Shown here piece after piece: positions 52,868 to 63,352 of a stretch of DNA of 64,000 nt (position 1 is the first letter of the stretch; the number at the start of each line of letters is the position of its first letter). The position numbers and the translations under genes were made by a program. The notes beneath the pieces are model-generated. The model was given only the letters and a program-made list of their open reading frames with translations. It was not told the origin of the DNA and searched no databases. Source of the stretch: Insolitispirillum peregrinum (GTDB lineage: Bacteria; Pseudomonadota; Alphaproteobacteria; Rhodospirillales; Rhodospirillaceae); NCBI RefSeq assembly GCF_900156605.1, contig NZ_FTOA01000005.1, positions 186,001-250,000 on the forward strand. Reading direction: 5' to 3'.

Positions 52868-53764
52868 TTACGGGGGCGTACACTGGCGCAATCCCTGTCG
52901 CAGGTGATCAACCATCATCCGCACCTTGGGGAGTGTATGCCGCCGTTCCGGGTAGACCGCCCACACTGCCGTGTTCGGGGGCTGATGGCCGGGCAGCAAG
53001 GACACCAGCCGCCCGGCGGCCATGTGGTCCTGCACGTAATAATCCGGCAACTGGCACAGGCCGAACCCGCGCAGGGCGGCGTCGAGGATGGCGGTGCCGC
53101 TGTTGCAGCGCCAGTGCCCGTTGCCATGGCTATGGGCCTTGAACAGCCAGTCTTCGCCATCGACCTGAAACACCCAGTGGTCGGTGCTGCCTGACAGGCA
53201 GCGATGGGTTTGCAGGTCCGACAGGCTGTGCGGCGTGCCATAGCGTTCCAGATAGGACGGCGCGGCACACAGGTACATCTGGCGCGGAGCCAGACGGGTG
53301 GCGATCAGGCGCGACGGCTGTAGACGCCCCAGCCGCACCGCCAGATCAAAGCCATCCTGTACCAGATCCATCGTCTGGTTGCTGAGGACGATATCGACTT
53401 GCAGGCGGGGATACTTTTCGAGGAAATCATTAACCAGCGGCACGACAAAGCGTTCGCCATAGGCGACGGCGCAGGTCATGCGCAGCAGGCCGGTGGGGGT
53501 CTGTTGCAGCTCGCTGAGCGAGCGAAAGGCTTCGTCGCGGTCGTCGATCAGTCGCTGGCAATGGCCGTGCAGCAGCCGACCGGCTTCGGTCAACTGCACC
53601 GAGCGGGTGGTGCGGTAGAACAGGCGGGTTTGCAGGCGGTCTTCGAGGGCGGCAATGTGGCGGCTGACGTGCGAGGACGACACGCCCAGCCGCTCGGCGG
53701 CGCGGGTAAAGCTGCCGCAATCGGCGACGGCGGCGAATTCGTCGATGCCTTCCCAGTGGCTCAT
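52868..53764 (-). CDS. LysR-family regulator divergent from adhC
   Basis: 298 residues from the ATG at 53764. Winged helix with FAAVADCGSFTRAAERLGVSSSHVSRHIAALEDRL (abridged), followed by an effector domain (RLFYRTTRSVQLTEAG, GFDLAVRLGRLQPSRLIATRL). This is the AaeR/DsdC-like group common beside oxidoreductase genes. It is divergent from the formaldehyde dehydrogenase gene with 144 bp between them, and is therefore likely its regulator. A dyad lies at 53817-53840. Its stop codon falls within a CRISPR-repeat-like sequence. Confidence 0.93.
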   Translation of the reverse strand: MSHWEGIDEFAAVADCGSFTRAAERLGVSSSHVSRHIAALEDRLQTRLFYRTTRSVQLTEAGRLLHGHCQRLIDDRDEAFRSLSELQQTPTGLLRMTCAVAYGERFVVPLVNDFLEKYPRLQVDIVLSNQTMDLVQDGFDLAVRLGRLQPSRLIATRLAPRQMYLCAAPSYLERYGTPHSLSDLQTHRCLSGSTDHWVFQVDGEDWLFKAHSHGNGHWRCNSGTAILDAALRGFGLCQLPDYYVQDHMAAGRLVSLLPGHQPPNTAVWAVYPERRHTLPKVRMMVDHLRQGLRQCTPP

Positions 53765-53816
53765 GCTTTCTCCCTGAAAATGGTTAATGATGGGCAATCG
53801 CCAAAGATTATCCCTG

Positions 53817-53840
53817 TTGTGCAATAATGTCTTGCGACAA
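53817..53840. promoter_or_regulatory. Operator candidate between LysR gene and adhC
   Basis: TTGTGCAA, seven bases, TTGCGACAA: inverted arms (TTGTcGCAA) with one base difference in length, in the middle of the divergent promoter region. Fits a LysR-type binding site. Confidence 0.5.
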
Positions 53841-53878
53841 CAGAGGCTAATCAGCAGGCGAACGGCATGGCAGACTGA

Positions 53879-55020
<1,142 letters not shown>

Positions 55021-55021
<1 letters not shown>

Positions 55022-55122
55022 AGCATTTCTCGGTCTCCAAGGATCACGATAAATGCTCTAGTGACTTGTTATCCAAGCAAATACGTCGTCGCAGATGTGT
55101 CCATCTGCTCGGGATTTGCTCT
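55021..55122 (+). repeat. GAGC palindromes in the adhC-fghA gap (families E and C)
   Basis: 55021-55058: GAGCATTTCTCGG, ending ATAAATGCTC, with TA on both sides; the left TA and first G make the adhC stop codon TAG. 55076-55122: a family C unit (AGCAAATACGTCGTCGC, CAGATGTGTCCATCTGC, TCGGGATTTGCTC, then TA). Confidence 0.8.
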
Positions 55123-55199
55123 AAAGCCATGATCGGGGGGACCTGTGTCAGAGCGATGCAGGCCCCTCCGGTGTGTGTGCCCAACCATGTGACAGGGGT

Positions 55200-56057
55200 A
55201 TGATGATGACCGGTGAATTGACCTTGGTGGCCGCCAACAAGACCTTTGGCGGCTGGAACAAACGCTATCGCCATACCTCGGCGACGCTGGGCTGCGAGAT
55301 GGTGTTCACCATTTTCCTGCCCCCCGGAGCCAGTGCCGAATCCCCGGTGCCGGTGGTCTACTGGCTGTCCGGCCTGACCTGCACTGACGAGAATTTCATC
55401 ACCAAAGCCGGAGCGCAGCGGATTGCTGCCGAACTGGGGCTGGCGCTGGTCGCCCCCGATACCAGCCCGCGCGGCGAAGACGTGCCCGATGACCCGGACA
55501 AGGCCTATGATTTCGGTTTGGGTGCCGGGTTCTATCTGAACGCGACGCAACAGCCGTGGTCCAGTCATTACCGGATGTACGACTATGTTGTTGCCGAGCT
55601 GCCGACCCTGATCGAGCAGGCTTTCCCGGTGAGTGACGTGCGTTCGGTGATGGGCCATTCGATGGGCGGCCATGGGGCGCTGATTTGTGCCCTGCGCAAT
55701 CCGGGCCGCTATTGCGCCGTGTCGGCCTTTGCGCCGATCGTCAATCCGATGGCGGTGCCGTGGGGGCAAAAGGCGTTCAGCGGCTATCTCGGGCTGGACC
55801 GCCAGAGCTGGCGCGAATGGGATGCCAGTGTGCTGATGGAAACTGCCGCCGAGCGCCTGCCGATCCTGATTGATCAGGGCGACCGTGACGATTTCCTTGA
55901 TACGCAACTGCGCCCGGAAATCCTGCAAGAGGTAGCGGCCCGCGTCGGCCACCCGATGACCGTGCGGATGCAGGCTGGCTATGACCACAGTTATTACTTC
56001 ATCGCTTCGTTCATCGAAGACCACCTGCGGTATCACGCCGAGGCGCTGAAGGGGTAG
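55200..56057 (+). CDS. fghA: S-formylglutathione hydrolase
   Basis: 285 residues; ATG codons at 55200, 55203 and 55206, of which 55206 is best placed after AGGGG. Alpha/beta-hydrolase of the esterase D family: [16 protein letters not shown], nucleophile Ser in [10 protein letters not shown], Asp in QGDRDDFL and His in GYDHSYYFI. It releases formate and glutathione, completing formaldehyde detoxification with adhC. Confidence 0.96.
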   Translation: MMMTGELTLVAANKTFGGWNKRYRHTSATLGCEMVFTIFLPPGASAESPVPVVYWLSGLTCTDENFITKAGAQRIAAELGLALVAPDTSPRGEDVPDDPDKAYDFGLGAGFYLNATQQPWSSHYRMYDYVVAELPTLIEQAFPVSDVRSVMGHSMGGHGALICALRNPGRYCAVSAFAPIVNPMAVPWGQKAFSGYLGLDRQSWREWDASVLMETAAERLPILIDQGDRDDFLDTQLRPEILQEVAARVGHPMTVRMQAGYDHSYYFIASFIEDHLRYHAEALKG

Positions 56058-56398
56058 TTCCCCCTCGCCTTGGAGCAGTGAGTGCAAAAGTGGTTCCGGT
56101 TTTGCGCAAAATCACTGCGACAAAACAAAAAACAGGATCATGGAGCGCTGCTCCACACCTCGCTGGGGCCTTAGAGCGTTTTCACACCGAGCGAAAACGC
56201 TCTTCCCTTTGAGTGCCGCATTTTCCGAGCCGTTGACCGGAGACGGTCAACTTGAAAATGCTCTAAGGCCCCAGACCCCATTCCTTTGATCATAAAAGAA
56301 AAATGGGGGTTCGGGGCCTCAGGCCCCGAGCGGTCTCAGGCGGCAGCCTGCGCTTCCCTGCCAACTGTCGTATCCTGTGATGTTTAACGCACGCTGGT
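56058..56398. repeat. Repeat cluster: family B, family A copy 6 with nested 90-bp element, family D half
   Basis: 56072-56118 is family B. 56131-56375 is family A interrupted at its GGGGCCTTAAGGCCCC palindrome. The insert at 56174-56263 is 90 bp with ends GAGCGTTTTC and GAAAATGCTC (9 of 10 inverted) and TA on both sides. 56383-56398 is half of a family D palindrome, and its TA plus C form the LysR stop codon on the minus strand. Confidence 0.88.
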
Positions 56399-57325
56399 CT
56401 ATCCGCCACTGCGCTGCCGGGGGCTGCTGTCGTTCGCCGGGCGTTCCAGCTCGGCGAACAGCCATTCCTGCCAGCGCTGGATTTTGGGCAGATCGTTGCG
56501 GGTTTTCAGGATGTTGAGGGTATAGCCCTGCACTTGCAGCCCCTTGAGGCCAAACGGAGCCACCAGCCGACGGGTTTGCAGCTCGCGCTGGACCAGCAGC
56601 AGGCTTTCCAGACAGACCCCCATGCCATCAACGGCGGCGCTGATCGACATGAACGAACGGTCAAAGCGCGGGCCGTGGGCAATGTCCAGCTTCACCTTGC
56701 GATGGTCGCGGTGCCAGTCGGCCCAGCCGACCAGACAGCGTTCGCTGTGGATCAGGACATGATGGCGCAGGTCTTCGACCGTGCGCAACGGGTGTGGCCC
56801 TTCCAGCAGGTGCGGGGCACACAGCGGCACAATGGTTTCGACCGGAAAGGGAATAACGATCGTTCCGGTCGGCTGTAACCGCGAGCCATAGCGGATATCG
56901 ACATCCACATCTTCGCTCAGCAGGTCGCTGGGCGTTGCCGAGGCGTTCAGGCGCACGTCAATGTCCGGGTGGCGGGCGCTGAAACGGGCCAGACGCGGCA
57001 TCAGCCACTGGGTGGCAAAGCTGGGGGTGGAATGAACCGTCAGGATGTCGGTCTTTTCGGTGCGTCCGACATTGCGGGTGGCGGCATCGATGCGGGCAAA
57101 GGCGGCGGCGATTTCTTCGGCATAGCGGCGACCGGCGTCGGTCAGGGTGACGGCGCGGTGCACCCGGTGGAACAGACGGACACCGATCTGTTCCTCTAAA
57201 AATTTCACTTGATGACTGACAGCCGACGGCGTGACCAGCAATTCTTCTGCTGCAAGCGCGAAAGAACCGTGGCGGGCGGCGGCTTCAAAGGCTTGGATTG
57301 CCTTGAGAGAGACCCGATGTTGCAT
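56399..57325 (-). CDS. LysR-family regulator (GcvA-like) of the transketolase locus
   Basis: 308 residues. HTH RHGSFALAAEELLVTPSAVSHQVKFLEEQIG (abridged) and the GcvA-type effector domain with STPSFATQWLMPRLARFSARHPDI, HSERCLVGWADWHRDH. Divergent from the two-gene transketolase with 241 bp between, so probably the regulator of the downstream catabolic genes. Its TAG stop is made with the end of a family D palindrome. Confidence 0.93.
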   Translation of the reverse strand: MQHRVSLKAIQAFEAAARHGSFALAAEELLVTPSAVSHQVKFLEEQIGVRLFHRVHRAVTLTDAGRRYAEEIAAAFARIDAATRNVGRTEKTDILTVHSTPSFATQWLMPRLARFSARHPDIDVRLNASATPSDLLSEDVDVDIRYGSRLQPTGTIVIPFPVETIVPLCAPHLLEGPHPLRTVEDLRHHVLIHSERCLVGWADWHRDHRKVKLDIAHGPRFDRSFMSISAAVDGMGVCLESLLLVQRELQTRRLVAPFGLKGLQVQGYTLNILKTRNDLPKIQRWQEWLFAELERPANDSSPRQRSGG

Positions 57326-57500
57326 TGTAGCAAATACATGAATTCATTTCACCTGAGAGTGATCCTTATTCGTTTGAGCCTGAAAAGACAAGCCCTTATC
57401 TTTTGATGACAGGCATTCAATAAACTCATGCCTCAGGCTACACAGCCCGCCCGCCCTGCTGTCGGGGCAGAGAGCAGGGCGGGATTTGGTTTGGTCGTTT

Positions 57501-57547
57501 AAGCAAATGCGTCGTCGCAGATGGTCCCATCTGCTCGGGATTTGCTC
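57501..57547 (+). repeat. Family C palindrome before the transketolase genes
   Basis: AAGCAAATGCGTCGTCGC, AGATGGTCCCATCT, GCTCGGGATTTGCTC. It ends 20 bp before the start codon, next to the ribosome-binding site, as with the copies before the PotC gene. Confidence 0.8.
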
Positions 57548-57566
57548 TGGCAAAAAGGAGAGTACC

Positions 57567-58412
57567 GTGACCACACCCCCTCCCGGGCATAATGCTTCGC
57601 TGGCAGAACGGGCCTATCGCATCCGGCGCAACGCCTTGCTGATGGGCGAAGTGCAGGGACAAGGCTATATCGCTCAGGCTCTTGATATCGCCGATGTGCT
57701 GGCGGTGTCCTATTTCCACGCCATGACCTATCGCCCGGAAGACCCGGAATGGGAAGGCCGTGACCGTTTCATGCTGTCGAACGGGCATTACGCCATTGCC
57801 CTGTACGCCGCCCTGATCGAAGCCGGGATCATTCCGCAGGATGAACTGGAAACCTATGGCAGCGATGACAGCCGTTTGCCAATGTCGGGCATGGCGGCCT
57901 ATACGCCGGGCATGGAAATGTCGGGTGGCTCGCTGGGGCTGGGGCTGGCGCTGACCGTTGGCCGCTGTCTGGGCCTGAAGCGCAAGGGATCGGACTCCTT
58001 CGTCTACACCCTGTTTTCCGACGGCGAGCTGGATGAAGGCTCGGTGTGGGAAGCGATCCAGTCCGCCGCCCACTGGAAGCTCGACAACCTGATCGCCATC
58101 GTTGACATCAACAACCAGCAGGCCGACGGCCCGTCTTCGGACGTGATGGCCTTTGAGCCGCTGGTGGAAAAGATGCAGGCGTTCGGCTGGTTCACCCAGC
58201 GGGTTGATGGCAACGACATCGATGCTGTCCGCGCCGCCTTTGACGCCGCCCGCGCCTATCCGGGAGCCTGCCCGCGCATCATCATCGCCGATACGCTGAT
58301 GGGGAAGGGGGTGCCGTTCCTCGAACAGCGCGAAAAGAACCACTTCATCCGCGTCGAGCCGCATGAATGGCAATTGGCCTTGCAGGCTCTGGACGCCGGG
58401 AGGACTTTCTGA
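57567..58412 (+). CDS. Two-gene transketolase, N-terminal subunit
   Basis: 281 residues from a GTG at 57567 (AAAGGAG upstream); the frame to 57486 crosses a repeat. Thiamine diphosphate-binding half: RNALLMGEVQGQGYIAQALDIADVLAVSYF (abridged), SNGHYAIALYAAL, GGSLGLGLALTVG, and the GDG-like metal/ThDP motif as SDGELDEGSVWEA...VDINNQQ (here with SDG instead of GDG). It pairs with the next gene to make an active enzyme that transfers two-carbon units. Split transketolases serve special pathways such as apulose 4-phosphate or sulfo-sugar cleavage. Confidence 0.9.
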   Translation: MTTPPPGHNASLAERAYRIRRNALLMGEVQGQGYIAQALDIADVLAVSYFHAMTYRPEDPEWEGRDRFMLSNGHYAIALYAALIEAGIIPQDELETYGSDDSRLPMSGMAAYTPGMEMSGGSLGLGLALTVGRCLGLKRKGSDSFVYTLFSDGELDEGSVWEAIQSAAHWKLDNLIAIVDINNQQADGPSSDVMAFEPLVEKMQAFGWFTQRVDGNDIDAVRAAFDAARAYPGACPRIIIADTLMGKGVPFLEQREKNHFIRVEPHEWQLALQALDAGRTF

Positions 58413-59413
58413 TGTCTGCCACCACCCCCCAAAAGCCGCGCCTGACCACCTCGGCGATGATTGCCTCGATTGCCTCCGAAGGTCAGCGCACCAGGTCCGC
58501 TCCGTTCGGCCATGCTCTGATCGAACTGGGCAAACAGCGCAGCGATGTGGTCGGCATGACCGCCGATCTGGGCAAATACACTGACCTGCATCTGTTTGCC
58601 AAAGCCTATCCCGAGCGGTTTTACCAGATGGGGATGGCCGAACAGGTGCTGATGGGGGCCGCAGCAGGCATGGCACGCGAAGGCGCGATGCCGTTTGTCA
58701 CCACCTACGCGGTGTTTGCCACCCGGCGCGCCTATGATTTCATCCACCAGTCGATTGCCGAAGAACACCTGAACGTCAAGATTGCCTGCGCCCTGCCGGG
58801 GCTGACCTCGGGCTATGGTCCCAGCCATCAGGCGACCGAAGACCTGGCGCTGATGCGGGCCATGCCGGGGATGACGGTGATCGACCCCTGCGATGCGCTG
58901 GAAATCGAACAGGCCGTTCCGGCGATGGCCGCCCATCAGGGGCCGGTGTACATGCGCCTGCTGCGCGGTAACGTGCCGCTGGTGCTGGACGAATACGGCT
59001 ATCAGTTTGAAATCGGCAAGGCCAGGATGCTGCGCGACGGGCCGGATGTGCTGATCATCTCGTCGGGCATCATGACCATGCGGGCGCTGGAAGTGGCCGG
59101 GGCGCTGGACAAGGACCAGATCGGCGCCGCCGTGCTGCATGTTCCGACCATCAAGCCGCTGGATATCAGCACCATCGTCCGCGAAGCCAGCCGTCCGGGT
59201 CGTCTGGTGGTGGTCGCCGAAAACCACACGGTGATTGGTGGTCTGGGCGAAGCGGTGGCGCTGGCCTTGTTGCAGGCAGGCGTTTCACCGGCCTTCCGCC
59301 ATATTGCCCTGCCGGATGCCTTCCTTGATGCCGGGGCCTTGCCGACGCTGCATGACCGCTATGGCATTTCGACCTCGGTGATGACTGGCCGCCTCAAGGA
59401 CTGGCTGGGTTGA
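58412..59413 (+). CDS. Two-gene transketolase, C-terminal subunit
   Basis: 333 residues from the ATG at 58412, which overlaps the N-subunit stop by one base (TGATG). Pyrimidine-binding and C-terminal domains: TADLGKYTDL, YQMGMAEQVLMGAAAGMAREG (abridged) with the catalytic Glu in AEQ, TTYAVFATRRAYDFI, GPSHQATEDLALMRAMPGM, then VVVAENHTVIGGLGEAV in the C-domain. Strict coupling to the N-subunit supports a one-to-one complex. Confidence 0.92.
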   Translation: MSATTPQKPRLTTSAMIASIASEGQRTRSAPFGHALIELGKQRSDVVGMTADLGKYTDLHLFAKAYPERFYQMGMAEQVLMGAAAGMAREGAMPFVTTYAVFATRRAYDFIHQSIAEEHLNVKIACALPGLTSGYGPSHQATEDLALMRAMPGMTVIDPCDALEIEQAVPAMAAHQGPVYMRLLRGNVPLVLDEYGYQFEIGKARMLRDGPDVLIISSGIMTMRALEVAGALDKDQIGAAVLHVPTIKPLDISTIVREASRPGRLVVVAENHTVIGGLGEAVALALLQAGVSPAFRHIALPDAFLDAGALPTLHDRYGISTSVMTGRLKDWLG

Positions 59414-59514
59414 CCTTTTCCTCCTTTGTCCGGGCCTGAAACGGGTGCTGCCGACCGCTGGCACTCAACGCCCCCGACTTCCCTTTCAAAACGTTTTCCA
59501 AGGATGATCTGACG

Positions 59515-60279
59515 ATGACGGTTTCTTCTCTTCTCGCTGGTAAGGTTGCCGCCATTTCCGGCGCTGCGTCCCTGCGCGGGATCGGCATGGCCACCGCCCG
59601 CCTGTTTGCCGAACACGGCGCAACCATTGCCATTCTTGACCTTGACGGCGCGGCGGCTGCCGAAGCGGCGGCGCTGATCGGGCCGCAGCATCGTGGCTAT
59701 GCCTGCAACGTCACCGACCGCGCGGCCTGCCAGACCGCTGCCGAACAGATTGCCGCCGATCTGGGCAGCATTGACATCCTGATCAACAACGCCGGGATCA
59801 CCCAGCCGGTCAAGACGCTGGACATTGATCCGGCCAGCTGGGATCGCATTCTGGACGTCAACCTGCGCGGCGTGTTGTACCTGTCGCAAGCGGTGGTGCC
59901 GTTCATGCAGAAAAACGGCGGCGGGGCGATTGCCTGCATGTCGTCGGTGTCGGCCCAGCGCGGTGGCGGCATTCTGGGTGGCCCGCACTATTCGGCAGCC
60001 AAGGCCGGGGTGCTGGGGCTGGCCAAGGCGATGGCGCGTGAATTCGGCATCGACGGCATTCGCGTCAACTGCGTTACGCCGGGCCTGATCCAGACCGACA
60101 TCAACGCCGGCAAGATCAGCGATGAGAAGCGGACCGAGATCCTGGCCGGGATTCCCCTCAACCGTTTAGGGGAGCCGAAGGACGTTGCCGGTGCCTTCCT
60201 CTTCCTCGCCTCGCCGTTGTCGTCCTATATTACCGGGGCGGTGATTGACGTGAACGGAGGCATGCTGATCCACGGTTAA
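59515..60279 (+). CDS. Short-chain dehydrogenase/reductase
   Basis: 254 residues. Rossmann fold with an unusual nucleotide loop (SGAASLRGIG in place of TGxxxGIG), DLDG after strand 2 suggesting NAD preference, NNAG, catalytic Ser in SSVSAQRGG and Y-S-A-A-K, then VTPGLIQTDIN. FabG-like SDR family with sugar/polyol dehydrogenases. Lying between the transketolase and TRAP genes, it probably oxidises the imported substrate or an intermediate. Confidence 0.9.
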   Translation: MTVSSLLAGKVAAISGAASLRGIGMATARLFAEHGATIAILDLDGAAAAEAAALIGPQHRGYACNVTDRAACQTAAEQIAADLGSIDILINNAGITQPVKTLDIDPASWDRILDVNLRGVLYLSQAVVPFMQKNGGGAIACMSSVSAQRGGGILGGPHYSAAKAGVLGLAKAMAREFGIDGIRVNCVTPGLIQTDINAGKISDEKRTEILAGIPLNRLGEPKDVAGAFLFLASPLSSYITGAVIDVNGGMLIHG

Positions 60280-60411
60280 CCCGGCTAACGGTTACGACCT
60301 TAACGGCCTGTTTTCGCATAATAACATCATCCTGCCCGAGCCATACAGGCTCCAAAGCCGCGAGCAAAAACAACAGCGGATACAAACAATCCCATCCTCA
60401 GGGAGGACCCC

Positions 60412-61434
60412 ATGTCCAAAAACACCTTCTCCGTTTCCCGTCGTTCGCTGCTGCGGGCGGGTGGTTTCATGGTCGCCGGTGCGGCCACGTTGTCAGCCCC
60501 GTCCGTTCTGCGGGCCGCCCAGCCGATGCGCCTGACCTTTGGGCACGGTGCCGCGCCGGGCAACCCGCGCTCGCTGGCGGCGGAAAAGTTTGCCGAAGTG
60601 GTCAAGGCCAAGAGCAACGGTGCCATCGAGGTGTTCGTTGCCGGGGCCGAACAGTTGGGGAATGATGCGGCGATGCTGACCGCGGTCCGCATGGGCACGC
60701 TGGACATCACCGCCAACAGTCAAGGAACGGCATCGGCACTGGTGCCGGAAATGGCCGCCTTTGGCCTGCCGTTCCTGTTCCCCGAAGTCGCCGCAGCGGT
60801 CCTGTTGCTGAAGGGCGAACTGGGCAAGCCGCTGGCTGAAAAGTTTGATGCGGTGGGGATGGTCCCGCTCGACTGGTGGGACAACGGCATTCGCCACATC
60901 ACCAACAGCAAGCGCCCGATCAACACCCCCGAAGACCTCTCCGGTCTGAAAATCCGCACCCCGTCCGATCCGATGACGATTGACATCTTCAAGGCGCTGG
61001 GGGCGGCAACCGCCCAGATTCCGTTCTCGGAACTCTATATCGCCTTGCAGCAAGGGGTGGTGGACGGTCAGGAAAATCCGCTGACCAACATTGCCAGCTC
61101 GAAACTGTTTGAAGTCAACAAGTACATCAGCCTGTCGGCCCACAAGTGGGAATCAACGCCGGTGCTGATGTCAAAGGCGGCGTGGGGCCGTCTGGACCAG
61201 AAAGCCCGCGACATTGTGAGTGAAGCGGTCAGCGAAGCCAGCCTGCTGCAGATCAGTCTGGTGGGCGAGGCAACAGCCAAACTGCAGGCCGACTTTGCCA
61301 ACAATCCGGCGGTGGCGCTCAACACCATCGACCGTGAAGCCTTCCGCAAAAAGACGGCGTCGGTGTACGACGACTGGCAGAAAAAGCCGTTTGGTGATTT
61401 CGTCAAGAAGCTGCGCACTGCGGCGGGGGCCTGA
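60412..61434 (+). CDS. TRAP transporter substrate-binding protein (DctP family)
   Basis: 340 residues. N-terminal Tat-like signal (SRRSLLRAGGFMVAGAATLSA in part) ending near RAAQP. Mature protein: LTFGHGAAPGNPRSLAAEKFAEVVK, AAMLTAVRMGTLDIT, DWWDNGIRHITNSKRPINTPEDLSGLKIRTP (abridged) with the carboxylate-binding Arg in KIRTP, and LQQGVVDGQENPLTNI. The family binds organic acids, often sugar acids. First gene of the transporter, 22 residues after the SDR by a 132-bp gap. Confidence 0.93.
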   Translation: MSKNTFSVSRRSLLRAGGFMVAGAATLSAPSVLRAAQPMRLTFGHGAAPGNPRSLAAEKFAEVVKAKSNGAIEVFVAGAEQLGNDAAMLTAVRMGTLDITANSQGTASALVPEMAAFGLPFLFPEVAAAVLLLKGELGKPLAEKFDAVGMVPLDWWDNGIRHITNSKRPINTPEDLSGLKIRTPSDPMTIDIFKALGAATAQIPFSELYIALQQGVVDGQENPLTNIASSKLFEVNKYISLSAHKWESTPVLMSKAAWGRLDQKARDIVSEAVSEASLLQISLVGEATAKLQADFANNPAVALNTIDREAFRKKTASVYDDWQKKPFGDFVKKLRTAAGA

Positions 61435-61436
61435 TC

Positions 61437-61997
61437 ATGATGGCGGCTGTGGACGCCACTGAGGGTCGGTCTCCGGTCCTCCGGGTTCTCGACGCCATCG
61501 ACCGTACTGTGGAAGCGCTGTGCCGAGGCATGGCGCTGTCCACCGGTCTGGCCCTGTTGTTCCTGATCTCGGTGGGGGTAGGAGCCCGCTACGTGATCCA
61601 TGTCGGCGGCATCGACTGGGCAGAAGAGTTGCCCAAGCAGGTGTTCCCGTGGTTCATCATGTCCGGGGTGGTGCTGGCGGTGCGCGGTGGCAATCACATC
61701 GCCGTTGACCTGATCATGCGGGTGCTGTCCCCGGCCCTGCGTACGGCGCTGGTGGTGTTTATCAATGCGGTGGTTGCCGTTGCCTATGTGATGCTGTGCA
61801 AAACGGCACTGGATCTGGCGATCATTGCCGCAGCAGAAATCAACCCTGTTCTGGGAACGCCGGGCAGCTTGCCGTTTTATGCGCTGGCGATCGGCTCGAT
61901 CCTGACCGCCATTGGCGCGGCATCAATTGCCGTACGGGTGTTCATTCTGGGAGCCGACGCGGCACCGCAAGGCAGGCCGGAGGATAGTGTGCAATGA
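61437..61997 (+). CDS. TRAP transporter small membrane subunit (DctQ family)
   Basis: 186 residues with four membrane helices (about 32-54, 68-86, 100-124, 140-165). GIDWAEELPKQVFPWFIMSGVVLAVRGGNHIAVDLI (abridged) is the DctQ pattern. It starts 2 bp after dctP and overlaps dctM by 4 bp (ATGA). Confidence 0.92.
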   Translation: MMAAVDATEGRSPVLRVLDAIDRTVEALCRGMALSTGLALLFLISVGVGARYVIHVGGIDWAEELPKQVFPWFIMSGVVLAVRGGNHIAVDLIMRVLSPALRTALVVFINAVVAVAYVMLCKTALDLAIIAAAEINPVLGTPGSLPFYALAIGSILTAIGAASIAVRVFILGADAAPQGRPEDSVQ

Positions 61998-63250
61998 TCT
62001 CGATCCTGATCCTGTTGTTCTTTGGCTTGCTGGCGCTGGCCGTTCCGGTGGCCCATGTGCTGGTGATTGCCTCGGGCGGGGCCATTGCCCTTGGGTCTTC
62101 CCTGCCAGTGATGGTGCTGGCCCAGCAGATGGTCGGCCAGACCCAGTCGTTCCCGATGCTGGCCCTGCCGTTCTTCATCCTGTCCGGCAGCCTGATGATG
62201 AGTGGCACGCTGGGCGACAAGCTGGTCAATTTCGCCACCGAACTGGTGCAACGCTATCGCGGTGGACTGGGGTCGGTCAGTGTGGTCGGCAGTTGCGTGT
62301 TCGGTGGCGTGTCTGGATCGGCGGTTGCCGATGCCACCGCGCTGGGCGGGATGTTGATCCCGTGGCAAAAGCGGGAAGGCTATCCGGCGGCCTTTACCGC
62401 CGCCAACAACGCGGCGGCTTCGACCATCGCCATTCTGATCCCGCCGTCGATCCCGTTCATCCTCTATTCGCTGATTTCCAGTGTCTCGGTGTCCGAGCTG
62501 TTCCTCGCCGGGGTGTTGCCGGGCCTGATGCTGACCGCCGGGTTTGTCACGGTGTGTAATGTCTCGGCCCGGTTGCGCGGGTTCCCCTTGTCCCGCAAGC
62601 CGTTTGACGGCGCCCGCTGCCTGCGCCTGTTCCGCGATGCCCTGCCTGCACTGGCGATGCCGCTGCTGATTCTGGTGCTGCTGCGCTTTGGCATTGCCAC
62701 CCCGACCGAAGTGTCGGTGATGGCCGTGCTGTATGCTCTGGCTGCCGGGGTGTTCATCTACCGTGACATGACCTTTCGCCGCTTTGCCCAGGCAGTGATC
62801 GCGGCCTGTGTTGCCACCGGGGTGGTGATGCTGGTGATCATGGGCTCGGCAGTGGTCAGCTGGCTGATCACCTATGCCCAGGTGCCGCAAGCCTTTGCCA
62901 CCTGGTGTCTGGAAACCCTGCAATCCCCATGGCTGATCATTCTGGCGATGATCGTGATCATGCTGGTGGTGGGGATGTTCATCGATCTGGCCGCCGCCAT
63001 CCTGCTGCTGGGGCCGATCTTTGTCCCGCTGGCGCAGAGCATCGGTCTGGATCTGCTGCAACTGGGCCTGATGATGGTGCTGACGCTGGCCATTGGCCTT
63101 TATACCCCGCCGGTGGGAACCACCCTGTTCATCTCCAGTTCGATTGCGCGGGTGTCGATCATCGCCGCCATGCGCGAGCTGTGGCCGTACTATGCGGTTG
63201 GTTTGGGAACCGTGCTGCTGTTTGCCTTCGTTCCCTTCATGACGCTCTGA
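61994..63250 (+). CDS. TRAP transporter large permease (DctM family)
   Basis: 418 residues, about 11-12 membrane helices. VFGGVSGSAVADATALGGMLIPWQKREGYPAAFTAANNAAASTIAILIPPSIPFILYS (abridged) is the DctM hallmark. It forms the sodium-driven channel with DctQ and receives substrate from DctP. 102 bp to the following transketolase. Confidence 0.95.
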   Translation: MISILILLFFGLLALAVPVAHVLVIASGGAIALGSSLPVMVLAQQMVGQTQSFPMLALPFFILSGSLMMSGTLGDKLVNFATELVQRYRGGLGSVSVVGSCVFGGVSGSAVADATALGGMLIPWQKREGYPAAFTAANNAAASTIAILIPPSIPFILYSLISSVSVSELFLAGVLPGLMLTAGFVTVCNVSARLRGFPLSRKPFDGARCLRLFRDALPALAMPLLILVLLRFGIATPTEVSVMAVLYALAAGVFIYRDMTFRRFAQAVIAACVATGVVMLVIMGSAVVSWLITYAQVPQAFATWCLETLQSPWLIILAMIVIMLVVGMFIDLAAAILLLGPIFVPLAQSIGLDLLQLGLMMVLTLAIGLYTPPVGTTLFISSSIARVSIIAAMRELWPYYAVGLGTVLLFAFVPFMTL

Positions 63251-63352
63251 GTATTCTCTCTCCCTCTCCCTTGCTGGCCTGATGTGCGCTCCTCCTGACT
63301 GTGTGAGGGGGAGTGACGGCCCCCTCCTTTCCTCTTTGTGGAGACTGGTGTG

